DNA from: an uncultured Paracoccaceae bacterium
GTDB lineage: Bacteria > Pseudomonadota > Alphaproteobacteria > Rhodobacterales > Rhodobacteraceae
DNA length: 64,000 nt
Direction: 5' to 3'
Assembly (NCBI GenBank): GCA_947495795.1
Contig: CANMAI010000010.1
Coordinates: forward strand, 62,001-126,000
This document shows positions 1-8,078 of the stretch, piece by piece. Each line of letters starts with the position of its first letter. Position 1 is the first letter of the stretch. The position numbers and the translations under genes were made by a program. A model generated the notes under the pieces. It was given only the letters and a program-made list of their open reading frames with translations. It had not been told where the DNA came from and searched no databases.

Positions 1-704
1 AGATCCAGCTGAACAAGCAGGACATCGTGTTTGCCGGTGGTGGTGAGGAGCTGGATTGGACGCTCTCCTGCCTTTTCGATGCAATGGGGGCGATGAGTTC
101 TAAGTATAATGACACTCCGGAAAGCGCCTCGCGGGCGTATGACGAGACACGGGACGGGTTTGTGATCGCGGGCGGCGGCGGCGTTGTTGTGCTCGAAGAG
201 CTGGAGCACGCCAAGGCGCGGGGTGCCAAGATTTATGCTGAGGTGACCGGATATGGAGCGACATCCGATGGCTACGATATGGTAGCACCTTCGGGGGAAG
301 GTGGAGAACGCTCCATGAAGCTTGCGATGGGCACGATTGGCGAGCGGAAGGTGACATATATCAATTCCCACGGCACCTCCACTTCCGTTGGCGATGTGAC
401 CGAGGTTGAGGCTATTCGCCGGGTGTTTGGTGAGGGGCAGACGCCCATCATCTCCTCCACCAAATCGCTGACAGGGCATTCGCTGGGGGCGACAGGCGTG
501 CAGGAGGCGATTTACTGCCTTTTGATGCTGCAGAACGACTTTGTGACGGCGAGTGCGAATATCACCACGCTTGATCCGGCCCTGAAGCCGGAAGAAATTG
601 CGCTTCAGCGGATCGATGATGTGGCGCATGACACGCTGCTTTCCAACAGTTTCGGCTTTGGCGGAACCAACGCAACGCTCGCCTTGAGCCGGTATCAGGA
701 TTGA
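1..704 (+). CDS. fabB: beta-ketoacyl-ACP synthase I, C-terminal part (cut by window edge)
   Basis: This is the C-terminal two thirds of a FabB-type condensing enzyme, which elongates acyl-ACP with malonyl-ACP in type II fatty acid synthesis in the cytosol. The frame is open from the first bases, so the gene begins upstream. Visible signatures are the histidine motif [12 protein letters not shown], the lysine and histidine motif [14 protein letters not shown] and the C-terminal [11 protein letters not shown]. The nucleophilic cysteine should lie just upstream of the window. It ends 3 bp before fabI, so the two are very probably co-transcribed. In related genomes fabA usually precedes fabB; that part is not visible here. 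Confidence 0.95.
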   Translation, partial: IQLNKQDIVFAGGGEELDWTLSCLFDAMGAMSSKYNDTPESASRAYDETRDGFVIAGGGGVVVLEELEHAKARGAKIYAEVTGYGATSDGYDMVAPSGEGGERSMKLAMGTIGERKVTYINSHGTSTSVGDVTEVEAIRRVFGEGQTPIISSTKSLTGHSLGATGVQEAIYCLLMLQNDFVTASANITTLDPALKPEEIALQRIDDVAHDTLLSNSFGFGGTNATLALSRYQD

Positions 705-707
705 CCA

Positions 708-1496
708 ATGGCTGATTTGATGAAGGGCAAGCGTGGGCTTGTCATGGGTGTTGCCAATGAGAAATCCATCGCCTGGGGGATTGCCACGGCTTTGGCGGCC
801 GAGGGGGCCGAGATGGCCTTCACGTATCAGGGCGACGGCTTTGGCAAGCGTGTGGAGCCTTTGGCCGAAAGCATCGGCGCGAAGCTTGTGTTGCCTGCGG
901 ATGTGCAGGATGAGGCCTCGCTTGATGCGGTTTTCAAGCGGCTGGAGGATGAATGGGGCGGGATTGATTTTCTGGTGCACGCCATCGCCTATTCCGACAA
1001 ATCGGAACTGACAGGGCGGTTTGTGAACTCAACGCGGGCGAACTTTCTGAACTCGCTGGATATCTCCTGTTACAGCCTTGTGGATCTTACGCGCCGCGCC
1101 GCGCCCTTGATGAAAGAGGGCGGTTCCATCATCACGCTGACTTATATGGGCTCTCAGCGGGTGATACCGAACTACAACGTGATGGGCGTTGCGAAGGCGG
1201 CACTTGAAAGCGCTGTGCATTATCTGGCGAACGACCTCGGGCCTGAAGGTATTCGGGTAAACGCGATCAGCCCCGGCCCGATGCGAACCCTTGCCGGCGC
1301 GGCTGTTGGGGGCGCGCGCCGGGTGTACAAGCATTGTGAGGCGAACGCGCCCCTGCGCTCCAACGCGACGTTGGAAGCGGTGGGCGGCACAGCTGTTTAT
1401 CTGCTTTCCGATATGGGAGCTTGCACGACGGGTGAGTGCATCTTCGTGGATGGCGGCTATCACATCACCGGAATGGCGCAGGTGGAAAATCTGTGA
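708..1496 (+). CDS. fabI: enoyl-ACP reductase (NADH), FabI type
   Basis: A 262-residue short-chain dehydrogenase of normal FabI length that reduces enoyl-ACP in the last step of each fatty acid elongation cycle. The N-terminal nucleotide-binding motif GVANEKSIAWGIA and the catalytic segment around NYNVMGVAKAALES, with Tyr-x6-Lys spacing, are present. The FabI-specific SPGPMRTLAGAA substrate loop and the C-terminal FVDGGYHITGM are intact. The ATG follows fabB by 3 bp. The last bases overlap the GTG start of the downstream membrane protease gene. FabI is the usual target of triclosan-like inhibitors; nothing in the sequence indicates resistance. Confidence 0.95.
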   Translation: MADLMKGKRGLVMGVANEKSIAWGIATALAAEGAEMAFTYQGDGFGKRVEPLAESIGAKLVLPADVQDEASLDAVFKRLEDEWGGIDFLVHAIAYSDKSELTGRFVNSTRANFLNSLDISCYSLVDLTRRAAPLMKEGGSIITLTYMGSQRVIPNYNVMGVAKAALESAVHYLANDLGPEGIRVNAISPGPMRTLAGAAVGGARRVYKHCEANAPLRSNATLEAVGGTAVYLLSDMGACTTGECIFVDGGYHITGMAQVENL

Positions 1497-2281
1497 CGGA
1501 ATGGGCGCTGGCGGCGCTTGTAGCAGGGCTCACATGGGCTGTTCTGCGCGGCGGCTGGCGGTTGGACGTGGCGCATCTGGACATGCGCCCCAAGGGCGAT
1601 GCGCTTTTGATGGGCCTGCTGGCGCTGGGGGCTGCCATCTGGTTCTTCGGGCTGGAGGGCGGTATTGCACTCACGCTCTCTATCGCAGTTCATGAGTTCG
1701 GCCATGTGGCGGCGTTTCGTGTGGCGGGGCACCCGGATGCGACCTTTCGGCTGATCCCGTTGCTGGGCGGTGTGGCGAGTTCGCGCAAATCCCCGGAAAG
1801 CGATCTGCACGACTGGTACATCACCATCATGGGGCCGGGGATCTGCCTTATCCTGATGTGTTTCGCATGGCTGATGGCGCTTGGACCTTTGGGCATGTAT
1901 CCGTTCTTCGGACAAGTTTTTTACCTTCTCGCCGTGTTCACCGGGGCGCTGAATTTCTTCAACCTGCTTCCGATATACCCTTTGGATGGTGGCAAGATTT
2001 TTTGGGTGATCTTCGGGAAATACGCGCCGAAGATCACCAAGTTCGTACTCATGGGGATGACGGCGCTGATCGCCCTGCTCGCGGTTGCCAGCTTTTCCCT
2101 GTTTATTGGTTTTCTGGCGCTTTTCTCATTTCAGGCGCTGGGCCAGATCGGGCATTCCAAGCGCCGGATGCGACCCATGAGTGATGTTCAGGCGCTGATG
2201 GCGACCGCTGCCTGGCTTTTGATGCTGGCGGCATTTGGCTTTGGCGGGCTCGGATTTATTCGCAGCTATTTCGGGGGCTGA
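1493..2281 (+). CDS. M50-family membrane zinc metalloprotease (site-2 protease-like)
   Basis: About 262 residues, strongly hydrophobic, with the zinc motif HEFGH at residues 67-71 and a C-terminal PLDGGK motif (Asp near 165). Together these define the M50 intramembrane or membrane-associated metalloprotease family. No PDZ domain is seen, so it is a minimal member and not an RseP orthologue. The GTG start at 1493 overlaps the fabI stop codon (GTGA), giving translational coupling. An upstream ATG at 1436 would lie deep within fabI and is rejected. Substrate unknown. Coupling to fatty acid synthesis suggests, but does not show, a link to membrane homeostasis. The 3' end overlaps the convergent NUDIX gene by 16 bp. 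Confidence 0.85.
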   Translation: MTEWALAALVAGLTWAVLRGGWRLDVAHLDMRPKGDALLMGLLALGAAIWFFGLEGGIALTLSIAVHEFGHVAAFRVAGHPDATFRLIPLLGGVASSRKSPESDLHDWYITIMGPGICLILMCFAWLMALGPLGMYPFFGQVFYLLAVFTGALNFFNLLPIYPLDGGKIFWVIFGKYAPKITKFVLMGMTALIALLAVASFSLFIGFLALFSFQALGQIGHSKRRMRPMSDVQALMATAAWLLMLAAFGFGGLGFIRSYFGG

Positions 2282-2730
2282 CCACCGGGCCAAAGCGCCC
2301 GCGCGGCGAAGAACTGATCGCCCGGGCTGTAAAGCGCGGGGATGGCCTCCTCCGGGGCAAGCCATAGGGCACGGTGGCCTGGCTCTGACGGCGGACCGTG
2401 GCGGGGGCCGGCGAAGGCCGCGTAGATATGGCAGATCTTGCGGGCCCAGAGATCATATTCCGGCATGAAGGTGAAGCGCTGATAAACCCCGAGGCGGCGG
2501 AGGCCGTGCAGGCGGTATCCGGTTTCTTCCAATGCCTCACGGTGGAGAGCGCCGACGGGGCTTTCGCCCGGGTCTATTCCGCCGCCGGGCAGCTGGATTT
2601 CGGGTTCCGGCAAGCGGTCTCCGTCCTGCTCTGTTACCAGCATTTGGCCCGCGCGCAGGATCACCGCATAGGCTCCGGGCCGGACGGTGTAGCGTGTATC
2701 TCTGAGGGGAGGATCTCCGAAGCGTCTCAT
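2266..2730 (-). CDS. NUDIX hydrolase
   Basis: A 154-residue protein with a complete NUDIX box (GGGIDPGESPVGALHREA, then LEETGY), the Mg-binding motif that hydrolyses nucleoside diphosphates linked to another moiety. The core is preceded by a short strand segment typical of small NUDIX enzymes. The ATG at 2730 starts MRRFGDPP. The frame stays open for another 287 codons upstream on this strand, but that part is the shadow of the Hsp33 gene. The substrate cannot be read from the sequence. It converges with the M50 protease and diverges from hslO. Confidence 0.85.
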   Translation of the reverse strand: MRRFGDPPLRDTRYTVRPGAYAVILRAGQMLVTEQDGDRLPEPEIQLPGGGIDPGESPVGALHREALEETGYRLHGLRRLGVYQRFTFMPEYDLWARKICHIYAAFAGPRHGPPSEPGHRALWLAPEEAIPALYSPGDQFFAARALWPGGQPPK

Positions 2731-2862
2731 GCTGCCAGCGGTGCCACATCTCTGCCGTGAATGCACGTCTCGTTTGAGAGGGTTTGCATTCAGGCGGCGA
2801 GCGCTTATGTGAAGCGGCTTGAGCGACAGGGCGTGTGTGCCATGCCCGGAAAGGAGACTGCA

Positions 2863-3837
2863 ATGACCAGAGATTTTTGGGACGACACCGTTCTGCCCTT
2901 CCAACTGGACCGGGCCGATATTCGGGGCCGCGTGGCGCGGATGGACAAGACGCTGGAGCAGATCCTTTCTCAGCATAATTACCCGGCACCCGTTGCGGCG
3001 CTGGTGGCAGAGGCTGTTCTGCTGACCGGCCTCATCGGGCAGACGATTGATCTGCGCTGGAAGCTTTCGTTGCAGATCCGGGGCGACGGGCCGATCCGAT
3101 TGATTGCGACGGATTATTTTGGGCCGAAGGCGGAGGGTGAGCCTGCGCGGCTGCGGGCTTATGCAAGCTATGATGAGGAGCGGCTGGCCGAGGCTTCCGG
3201 CACGCCTTTTGCCATGATTGGCAAGGGCATGTTCGCCATTCTGATTGATCAGGGTAAGGGAACAACGCCGTATCAGGGTATCACGCCTCTTGCCGGTGGC
3301 TCGCTCGCGTCCTGTGCCGAGACATATTTTGCGCAATCCGAACAGCTTGCCACGCGGTTCGCACTTGCTATGGGCGAAGCGGCGGAGCCGGGAGAGAAGC
3401 TGCGCTGGCGTGCCGGTGGCGTGATGGTTCAGCACATGCCCAAGGCCTCGCCTTTTGCCAAGAAAGATGCGAGCGGGGAAGAGGGGCTCTTGGCGGCGGA
3501 AGATATGCTCGACGGTGAGGATGAGGATAACTGGGTTCGCGCTGTGACGCTGCTGGAAACGGTGGAGGAAACGGAGCTGGTGGGGCCGCATGTTTCACCT
3601 GATCAGTTGCTGCGCCGCCTCTTTCACGAGGAAGCTCCACGGGTCTATGACGCGCAGCCGGTGGAGTTTGGCTGTACCTGCGGGCCGGAGAAAGTGGTGC
3701 AATCCATGTCGATCTATTCAGCCAAGGACATTGGGCATATGACCAATGATGAGGGTGAAGTTACCGCTGATTGCCAGTTCTGCGGGGCGCATTACGCATT
3801 TGACCCCAAGACGCTGGGTTTTGAGGCGGAGCGTTAG
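2863..3837 (+). CDS. hslO: Hsp33 redox-regulated chaperone
   Basis: A 324-residue HslO/Hsp33 family protein, a cytosolic holdase switched on by oxidation. The C-terminal redox switch is present as a CxC (Cys271, Cys273) and a CxxC (Cys304, Cys307), the zinc ligands in the reduced form. The start chosen is ATG 2863, preceded by AAGGAG; 34 upstream in-frame codons lack family resemblance and are left out. The N-terminal domain begins with DDTVLPFQLDRADIRGR, as in other alphaproteobacterial members. It is followed about 40 bp later by a NUDIX gene on the same strand, so the two could be co-transcribed. Confidence 0.93.
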   Translation: MTRDFWDDTVLPFQLDRADIRGRVARMDKTLEQILSQHNYPAPVAALVAEAVLLTGLIGQTIDLRWKLSLQIRGDGPIRLIATDYFGPKAEGEPARLRAYASYDEERLAEASGTPFAMIGKGMFAILIDQGKGTTPYQGITPLAGGSLASCAETYFAQSEQLATRFALAMGEAAEPGEKLRWRAGGVMVQHMPKASPFAKKDASGEEGLLAAEDMLDGEDEDNWVRAVTLLETVEETELVGPHVSPDQLLRRLFHEEAPRVYDAQPVEFGCTCGPEKVVQSMSIYSAKDIGHMTNDEGEVTADCQFCGAHYAFDPKTLGFEAER

Positions 3838-3877
3838 GCGCTTGCCCAATCACGGGCAGGCCGCCATCGTGGCAGAT

Positions 3878-4492
3878 ATGGATTTTACAGGGCTCAGCAT
3901 CGAGGATGTGGCGCGGCGGTTGGCAAGCCCCGGCGCGCCGCCTTCCTCCGATTTTGATCTGATCCCCGGGTTGCGGGGGCTGGATCCGGCAAAGCTGCGA
4001 CCGGCTGCTGTGCTTGTGCCATTGGTTGAGCGTGACGCCGGGCTTTCTGTGGTGCTGACGCGGCGCTCCCGGTTTTTGCGGCATCATCCAGGGCAGATTG
4101 CGTTTCCCGGTGGCAAGATTGACAGGGGTGATGGCTCTGCGGAGGCGGCGGCCCTACGCGAGGCTGAGGAGGAGATTGGCCTGCCGCGGGGGCATGTGGA
4201 GGTGATCGGAGCGTTGCCTGCGCATCACACTGTCACGAGGTACACTGTGACGCCCGTTGTTGCGCGTATTCCGGTGGATTTTCAGGGTGTAGCTGAGGTG
4301 GGCGAGGTGGATGAGATATTCGAGGTGCCGCTTGGCTTTCTCCTGGATCCAGCCAACCTTCAGGTGCAGGCTCGTGTGTGGCAAGGGGCTGAGCGGGCGT
4401 ATTACGCCATTCCATATGGGCCCTACTATGTGTGGGGTGCGACAGCGCGGATGCTGAAGGGCTTCAGCGACCATCTGGTGGAAGGAACATGA
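3878..4492 (+). CDS. CoA pyrophosphatase-type NUDIX hydrolase
   Basis: About 204 residues. The segment RSRFLRHHPGQIAFPGGK matches the CoA-pyrophosphatase signature (RS-x2-LR-x-H-x-GQI-x-FPGG) and is followed by a NUDIX helix, AAALREAEEEIGL. The family cleaves CoA, often oxidised or acylated, to 3',5'-ADP and phosphopantetheine. The first acidic position of the NUDIX box appears as Asp instead of Glu. The ATG at 3878 is preferred; a GTG at 3869 is possible and adds three residues. The stop overlaps the ATG of the CCA-adding enzyme gene (ATGA), indicating coupling. Confidence 0.88.
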   Translation: MDFTGLSIEDVARRLASPGAPPSSDFDLIPGLRGLDPAKLRPAAVLVPLVERDAGLSVVLTRRSRFLRHHPGQIAFPGGKIDRGDGSAEAAALREAEEEIGLPRGHVEVIGALPAHHTVTRYTVTPVVARIPVDFQGVAEVGEVDEIFEVPLGFLLDPANLQVQARVWQGAERAYYAIPYGPYYVWGATARMLKGFSDHLVEGT

Positions 4493-5649
4493 CACGCATT
4501 GCGCCCGATTGGCTTAAGGCACCCGCCACGGTGCGGGTGATGGAAGTGCTTGGCGAAGCCTATTTTGTCGGCGGCTGCGTGCGGGATGCGCTGCTTGGCC
4601 GGTCTGCCGCGGATATCGATATATCCACGCCGCTTTTACCCGAGGAGGTTTCGGCACGGGCTGAGGCTGCGGGCTTGCGGGTGGTGCCAACCGGGATCGC
4701 GCATGGCACCGTAACTGTAATTGCGGATGCCCAAGCCTTTGAGGTGACAACGTATCGGCGCGATGTTGAGACAGATGGCCGCCGGGCGGTTGTCGCCTTC
4801 TCCAGGGATATGGCCGAGGATGCAGCGCGGCGGGATTTCACGATGAACGCTTTGTATGCAGATGCCGGAGGGCGGGTACATGATCCGCTGGGGGGTGTTG
4901 AAGATCTGGCTGCCGGGCATGTGCGTTTCATTGGCGATGCTGCAGAGCGGATCGAGGAGGACTATCTGCGCAGTCTGAGATTCTTCCGCTTTTATGCCTG
5001 GTATGGAAACGCGGATGTCGGGCTTGATGCGGATGGTCTGGCTGCGGTGGCAACCCATCTTGAAGGGCTTGATCGCCTGAGTGGCGAGCGCGTGGGAGCC
5101 GAGATGAAAGGCCTGCTTTCGGCACCTGTTATAGCCCCAGCCGTTGCCGGAATGGCGGCCTCTGGTGTGCTTGCGCGGATCTTGCCCGGTGCCGATCCGC
5201 AGTTTCTAGGGCCGCTTGTGCACTTTGAAGCGGAGGCGGGGCTTTCTCCGGGCTGGAAGCGTCGGTTGGCGGTGCTGGGCAGCAAGGATTGGGCGGATCG
5301 GCTTCGGCTCTCGAAAGGTGAAGGACGTCATCTTTACGAGGTGCGCCGGGCATTGGCGGAGGATCGCGGGCTGGCGGAGGTTGCCTACCGGCTGGGTACG
5401 GAGGTGGCGCTTGATGTCGCGTTGGTGCGCGGCGCCTCTTCAGGTGGAATGCCGACGGATTGGCAGGGCTTGATTGCCGGAGCTGCCGAGAAGGTCTTCC
5501 CGCTCAAGGCTGCCGACTTGATGGAGCGCTACGGGCCTGGAGCGCCTTTGGGTGCGGCACTGAAATCTCTGGAGGCACATTGGATTGCGGAGGAGTTTCG
5601 ACCGGACAAGGCGGCACTGTTGGCAATTGACAGGGATACGGCTGTTTGA
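4489..5649 (+). CDS. cca: CCA tRNA nucleotidyltransferase (class II)
   Basis: A 386-residue class II nucleotidyltransferase that adds or repairs the 3' CCA of tRNAs. The catalytic head has VGGCVRDALLGR followed by DIDIS (metal-binding aspartates). The RRDFTMNALY motif and the neck segment EEDYLRSLRFFRFYAWYG follow. The alphaproteobacterial C-terminal region is present, and no HD domain was recognised. The ATG at 4489 overlaps the preceding NUDIX stop. An upstream in-frame start at 4432 lies inside the NUDIX gene and is rejected. This NUDIX-cca pairing recurs in Rhodobacteraceae (general knowledge). Confidence 0.93.
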   Translation: MTRIAPDWLKAPATVRVMEVLGEAYFVGGCVRDALLGRSAADIDISTPLLPEEVSARAEAAGLRVVPTGIAHGTVTVIADAQAFEVTTYRRDVETDGRRAVVAFSRDMAEDAARRDFTMNALYADAGGRVHDPLGGVEDLAAGHVRFIGDAAERIEEDYLRSLRFFRFYAWYGNADVGLDADGLAAVATHLEGLDRLSGERVGAEMKGLLSAPVIAPAVAGMAASGVLARILPGADPQFLGPLVHFEAEAGLSPGWKRRLAVLGSKDWADRLRLSKGEGRHLYEVRRALAEDRGLAEVAYRLGTEVALDVALVRGASSGGMPTDWQGLIAGAAEKVFPLKAADLMERYGPGAPLGAALKSLEAHWIAEEFRPDKAALLAIDRDTAV

Positions 5650-5673
5650 AAGGGTCGCAATTACTGACCTTTT

Positions 5674-6297
5674 ATGCGAGCCATCTCCATGCCCTTCGAC
5701 ACACTCCTTACCTTTTTCGGCATCTTCGCCGCTGCCGTTTGGACCCCGGGGCCGAACAACGCGATGCTGGCTGCTTCCGGAGCGACATTCGGGTTTCGAC
5801 GGACTGTGCCGCATTTGTTGGGTGTGGCATGGGGGTTCGGAGCCATGCTTCTGGTGGTTGGGCTGGGGCTTGGCGCGATCTTTGATCGGTTTCCGATCCT
5901 GAAAGATGTTCTCCTATATGCTGGTATGGCACTCCTGATCTGGGTTGCCTGGAAGATTGCCACGATGAAGGCACCGGGAGAGGCGGGGGCGAAATCACAG
6001 CCTTTCACATTTCTCCAAGCTTCCGCCTTTCAATGGGTGAACCCGAAGGCGTGGGCCATGTGTATCTCGGTTGTCTCGCTCTTTGTGCGGGAGGAAAGTG
6101 TGGTGCAGGATGCGCTGATCATCTCTGTCCTCTCCTGCTTTATCGGAATGACATCGGCCAGCGGCTGGACAGGCTTTGGCCACGCCATGCAACGTGTGCT
6201 TGCGGCACCGGGCCGCTTGCGGGCGTTCAATCTGACGATGGCCGGAACGATCCTGATCGGTGTGTTCTACCTGATCATCAAGGGTGTCGAGTGGTGA
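5674..6297 (+). CDS. LysE-family amino-acid exporter, first of a tandem pair
   Basis: A 207-residue membrane protein of the LysE/RhtB superfamily, with about six hydrophobic segments. The N-terminal TPGPNNAMLAASG motif and the central FQWVNPKAWAM motif are both typical. These proteins export amino acids or derivatives across the inner membrane; the substrate is not predictable. ATG 5674 or ATG 5689 could be the start and neither has a good ribosome binding site. The last codons overlap the GTG start of a second LysE-family gene (GTGA at 6294-6297). Confidence 0.88.
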   Translation: MRAISMPFDTLLTFFGIFAAAVWTPGPNNAMLAASGATFGFRRTVPHLLGVAWGFGAMLLVVGLGLGAIFDRFPILKDVLLYAGMALLIWVAWKIATMKAPGEAGAKSQPFTFLQASAFQWVNPKAWAMCISVVSLFVREESVVQDALIISVLSCFIGMTSASGWTGFGHAMQRVLAAPGRLRAFNLTMAGTILIGVFYLIIKGVEW

Positions 6298-6878
6298 CGC
6301 TGGATCCGCTTTACTTCTTCGTCTTCGCGGGGCTCTTTTCGCCGGGGCCGAATGTGGTGATGCTGATTACCTCCGGTGCGCGCTTCGGTTTTCGCCCCAC
6401 TTTGCCGCATATTCTGGGGGTTGCCGCCGGTGTGGCAGTTACGGCCGGGCTGACAGGACTGGGGCTTGGAGCTCTGCTTGCACAGCTGCCGGTACTGACA
6501 CTGGTGCTGAAGCTGATTGCGGCAGGCTGGATACTCTGGCTTGCGTGGCGGTTATTTCAATCCACACGGATGGCCGAGGTGGAGGGCAAGGCCCAGCCCT
6601 TCACGTTTGTTGAAGCGGTGCTGTTTCAGTGGGTGAATCCCAAAGTCTGGGCGATCGCGATGGCTGCTGCTGCAGGTTTTCCAGGAGACGGTGGTGCCGT
6701 AAGCGAGGGCGTGCGGCTGGCATTGGCATTTTCCGGCATCAACCTCTTTGTCTGTCTTTTCTGGACATTTGCGGGCCATGGGCTGGCGCAGGTATTGCGC
6801 GGCCCTGCAATATGGCGTGGGTTCATGACAGTGATGGCTCTGGCGCTGGCCGCATCTGCCCTTTTGATCTTTCGATAG
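6294..6878 (+). CDS. LysE-family amino-acid exporter, second of a tandem pair
   Basis: A 194-residue LysE-family exporter, paralogous to the gene directly upstream. Shared motifs are SPGPNVVMLITSGARFGFRP near the N-terminus and FQWVNPKVWAIAM in the middle. The GTG at 6294 makes a 4-bp overlap with the upstream stop, so the two are translationally coupled. An earlier GTG at 6291 is an equivalent choice. LysE proteins are thought to work as oligomers, so a hetero-oligomer is possible but untested. Confidence 0.87.
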   Translation: MTLDPLYFFVFAGLFSPGPNVVMLITSGARFGFRPTLPHILGVAAGVAVTAGLTGLGLGALLAQLPVLTLVLKLIAAGWILWLAWRLFQSTRMAEVEGKAQPFTFVEAVLFQWVNPKVWAIAMAAAAGFPGDGGAVSEGVRLALAFSGINLFVCLFWTFAGHGLAQVLRGPAIWRGFMTVMALALAASALLIFR

Positions 6879-6882
6879 AGGG

Positions 6883-6913
6883 TTTGATCGAATCGATTCA
6901 ATTTGATACGAAT
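6883..6913. promoter_or_regulatory. direct repeats upstream of the SnoaL-like gene
   Basis: Two copies of TTTGAT-(A)-CGAAT lie at 6883-6893 and 6902-6913, spaced about two helical turns apart, with the palindrome GAATCGATTC overlapping the first. They sit 34 bp upstream of the start codon at 6947, in an AT-rich stretch suited to an operator or promoter. No cognate regulator is known from the window. Confidence 0.35.
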
Positions 6914-6946
6914 TTGGAACATTTCATGAACAAAGGGGATATTGGG

Positions 6947-7324
6947 ATGTCTGTTGAAACTCTGAAGAGAACTGCTGACACGCTTGTGGAGTACTGCAAG
7001 ACGCATCAGGAGGCGAAGGGGCTGGACGAGCTATACGACCCGAATTGTGTTTCTGTCGAAGCTCAGGCGATGCCCGGCACGGACGGCCGGGAAATTACCG
7101 GAGTGGATGGTATCAAGGGAAAGCACGATTGGTGGGGCGAGAACTTCGAGGTGCATGGCAGTGATGTACAGGGGCCTTATCTGCATGGTGATGACCGGTT
7201 TTCGGTAATCTTTGAGATAGATACCACCAACAAGATGTCTGGCGAGCGGAGCCAGATGAAGGAAGTGGCTGTTTACACGACGAATGCAGATGGGAAGATT
7301 ATGCGCGAAGAGTTCTTCTACTAA
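6947..7324 (+). CDS. SnoaL/NTF2-fold protein
   Basis: A 125-residue single-domain protein resembling the SnoaL-like, NTF2-fold superfamily (conical alpha+beta barrel). Visible features are LDELYDPNCVSVEA near the N-terminus and the GREITGVDGIKGKHDWWGENFEV segment that follows. Members include small isomerases, cyclases and many non-enzymatic binding proteins, so no reaction is assigned. ATG 6947 is preferred because AAAGGGG precedes it by about 9 bp; ATG 6926 is an alternative. The gene lies 68 bp after the LysE pair and may have its own promoter (see the direct repeats just upstream). Confidence 0.75.
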   Translation: MSVETLKRTADTLVEYCKTHQEAKGLDELYDPNCVSVEAQAMPGTDGREITGVDGIKGKHDWWGENFEVHGSDVQGPYLHGDDRFSVIFEIDTTNKMSGERSQMKEVAVYTTNADGKIMREEFFY

Positions 7325-7385
7325 GACGGCACGCGCGATAAGTATTCGGGGCGGGCTTGGATGCCTGCCCTGAAAGGAATTGAAC

Positions 7386-7871
7386 GTGCCTGCATTTACG
7401 ATCAGAGCGGCGGAAAGTGCCGCAGATATTGCGCGGATCGGAGAACTGTTTCTGGCCTATGCCACTTGGCTGGAGGCGGACCACGGTATCTCGCTTGCGT
7501 TTCAGAATTTTGAGGAAGAGCTTGCGGCACTGCCCGGCAAATATGCGCCACCCAAGGGTGCATTGTTTCTGGCGGAAGGGCCGAAGCATGCCCTTTGGGG
7601 ATGCATTGCCATCCGCCCGCTTGAGGGCGATATCTGCGAGGTGAAACGGCTTTACGTTGTGCCGGACGCACGGGGAAACGCGCTTGGCAGAGCCCTTGTC
7701 GCGCGGGTTCTGGATGCGGCGCGGAGTGCCGGATATGACAGGGCGGTGCTGGATACAGGGCCGTTTATGGCACCAGCCCAGAAACTGTATGAAGCCTTTG
7801 GGTTTGAAGATATCGAACCTTATTACCAAAACCCTATTCAGGGCGTGCGGTTCATGGGTGCCAAGCTTTGA
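7386..7871 (+). CDS. GNAT-family N-acetyltransferase
   Basis: A 161-residue GNAT protein transferring an acyl group from acyl-CoA. The acetyl-CoA binding motif A appears as VKRLYVVPDARGNALGRALV, and the C-terminal segment KLYEAFGFEDIEPYY is the typical last strand region. A GTG start at 7386 has GAAAGGA at good spacing; a TTG at 7380 is an alternative. Substrate unknown. It converges with the 45-residue miniprotein gene at 7878. Confidence 0.87.
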   Translation: MPAFTIRAAESAADIARIGELFLAYATWLEADHGISLAFQNFEEELAALPGKYAPPKGALFLAEGPKHALWGCIAIRPLEGDICEVKRLYVVPDARGNALGRALVARVLDAARSAGYDRAVLDTGPFMAPAQKLYEAFGFEDIEPYYQNPIQGVRFMGAKL

Positions 7872-7877
7872 GGCCGA

Positions 7878-8015
7878 TCACTGCTCATCGCGCTTTTTGA
7901 CAAACCACTCACGCAGCCAGATATAGGCAAAGGGGCCTAGAACGAGGCTTGCGGCAATAAGATGGAATGCGACAAGCCAAGGCCAGCCGAGAAAATCTAT
8001 TAGATCGAACAGCAT
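7878..8015 (-). CDS. 45-residue membrane miniprotein
   Basis: A short gene that escapes a 60-residue cutoff. The ATG at 8015 is preceded by a strong AAGGAG at 6-8 bp. It encodes 45 residues starting MLFDLIDFLGWPWLVAF, with one long hydrophobic segment (about residues 8-36) and a charged tail ending KKRDEQ. It lies 63 bp downstream of, and on the same strand as, the membrane-bound AraC regulator, so co-transcription is likely. Function unknown. A regulatory or stabilising partner of the membrane regulator is possible but not shown. Confidence 0.7.
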   Translation of the reverse strand: MLFDLIDFLGWPWLVAFHLIAASLVLGPFAYIWLREWFVKKRDEQ

Positions 8016-8078
8016 TTTGAGCTCCTTTGCATAAAGAGTTAGGAGCGTGCTTGGGTCCTGCCATGCGACTTTTTGTGC

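Noticed and set aside
2731-3591. N-terminal extension of the minus-strand NUDIX frame (total 441 codons)
   Set aside because: The extension is antisense to Hsp33 and has no resemblance to a protein family; the NUDIX protein has a good ATG at 2730.
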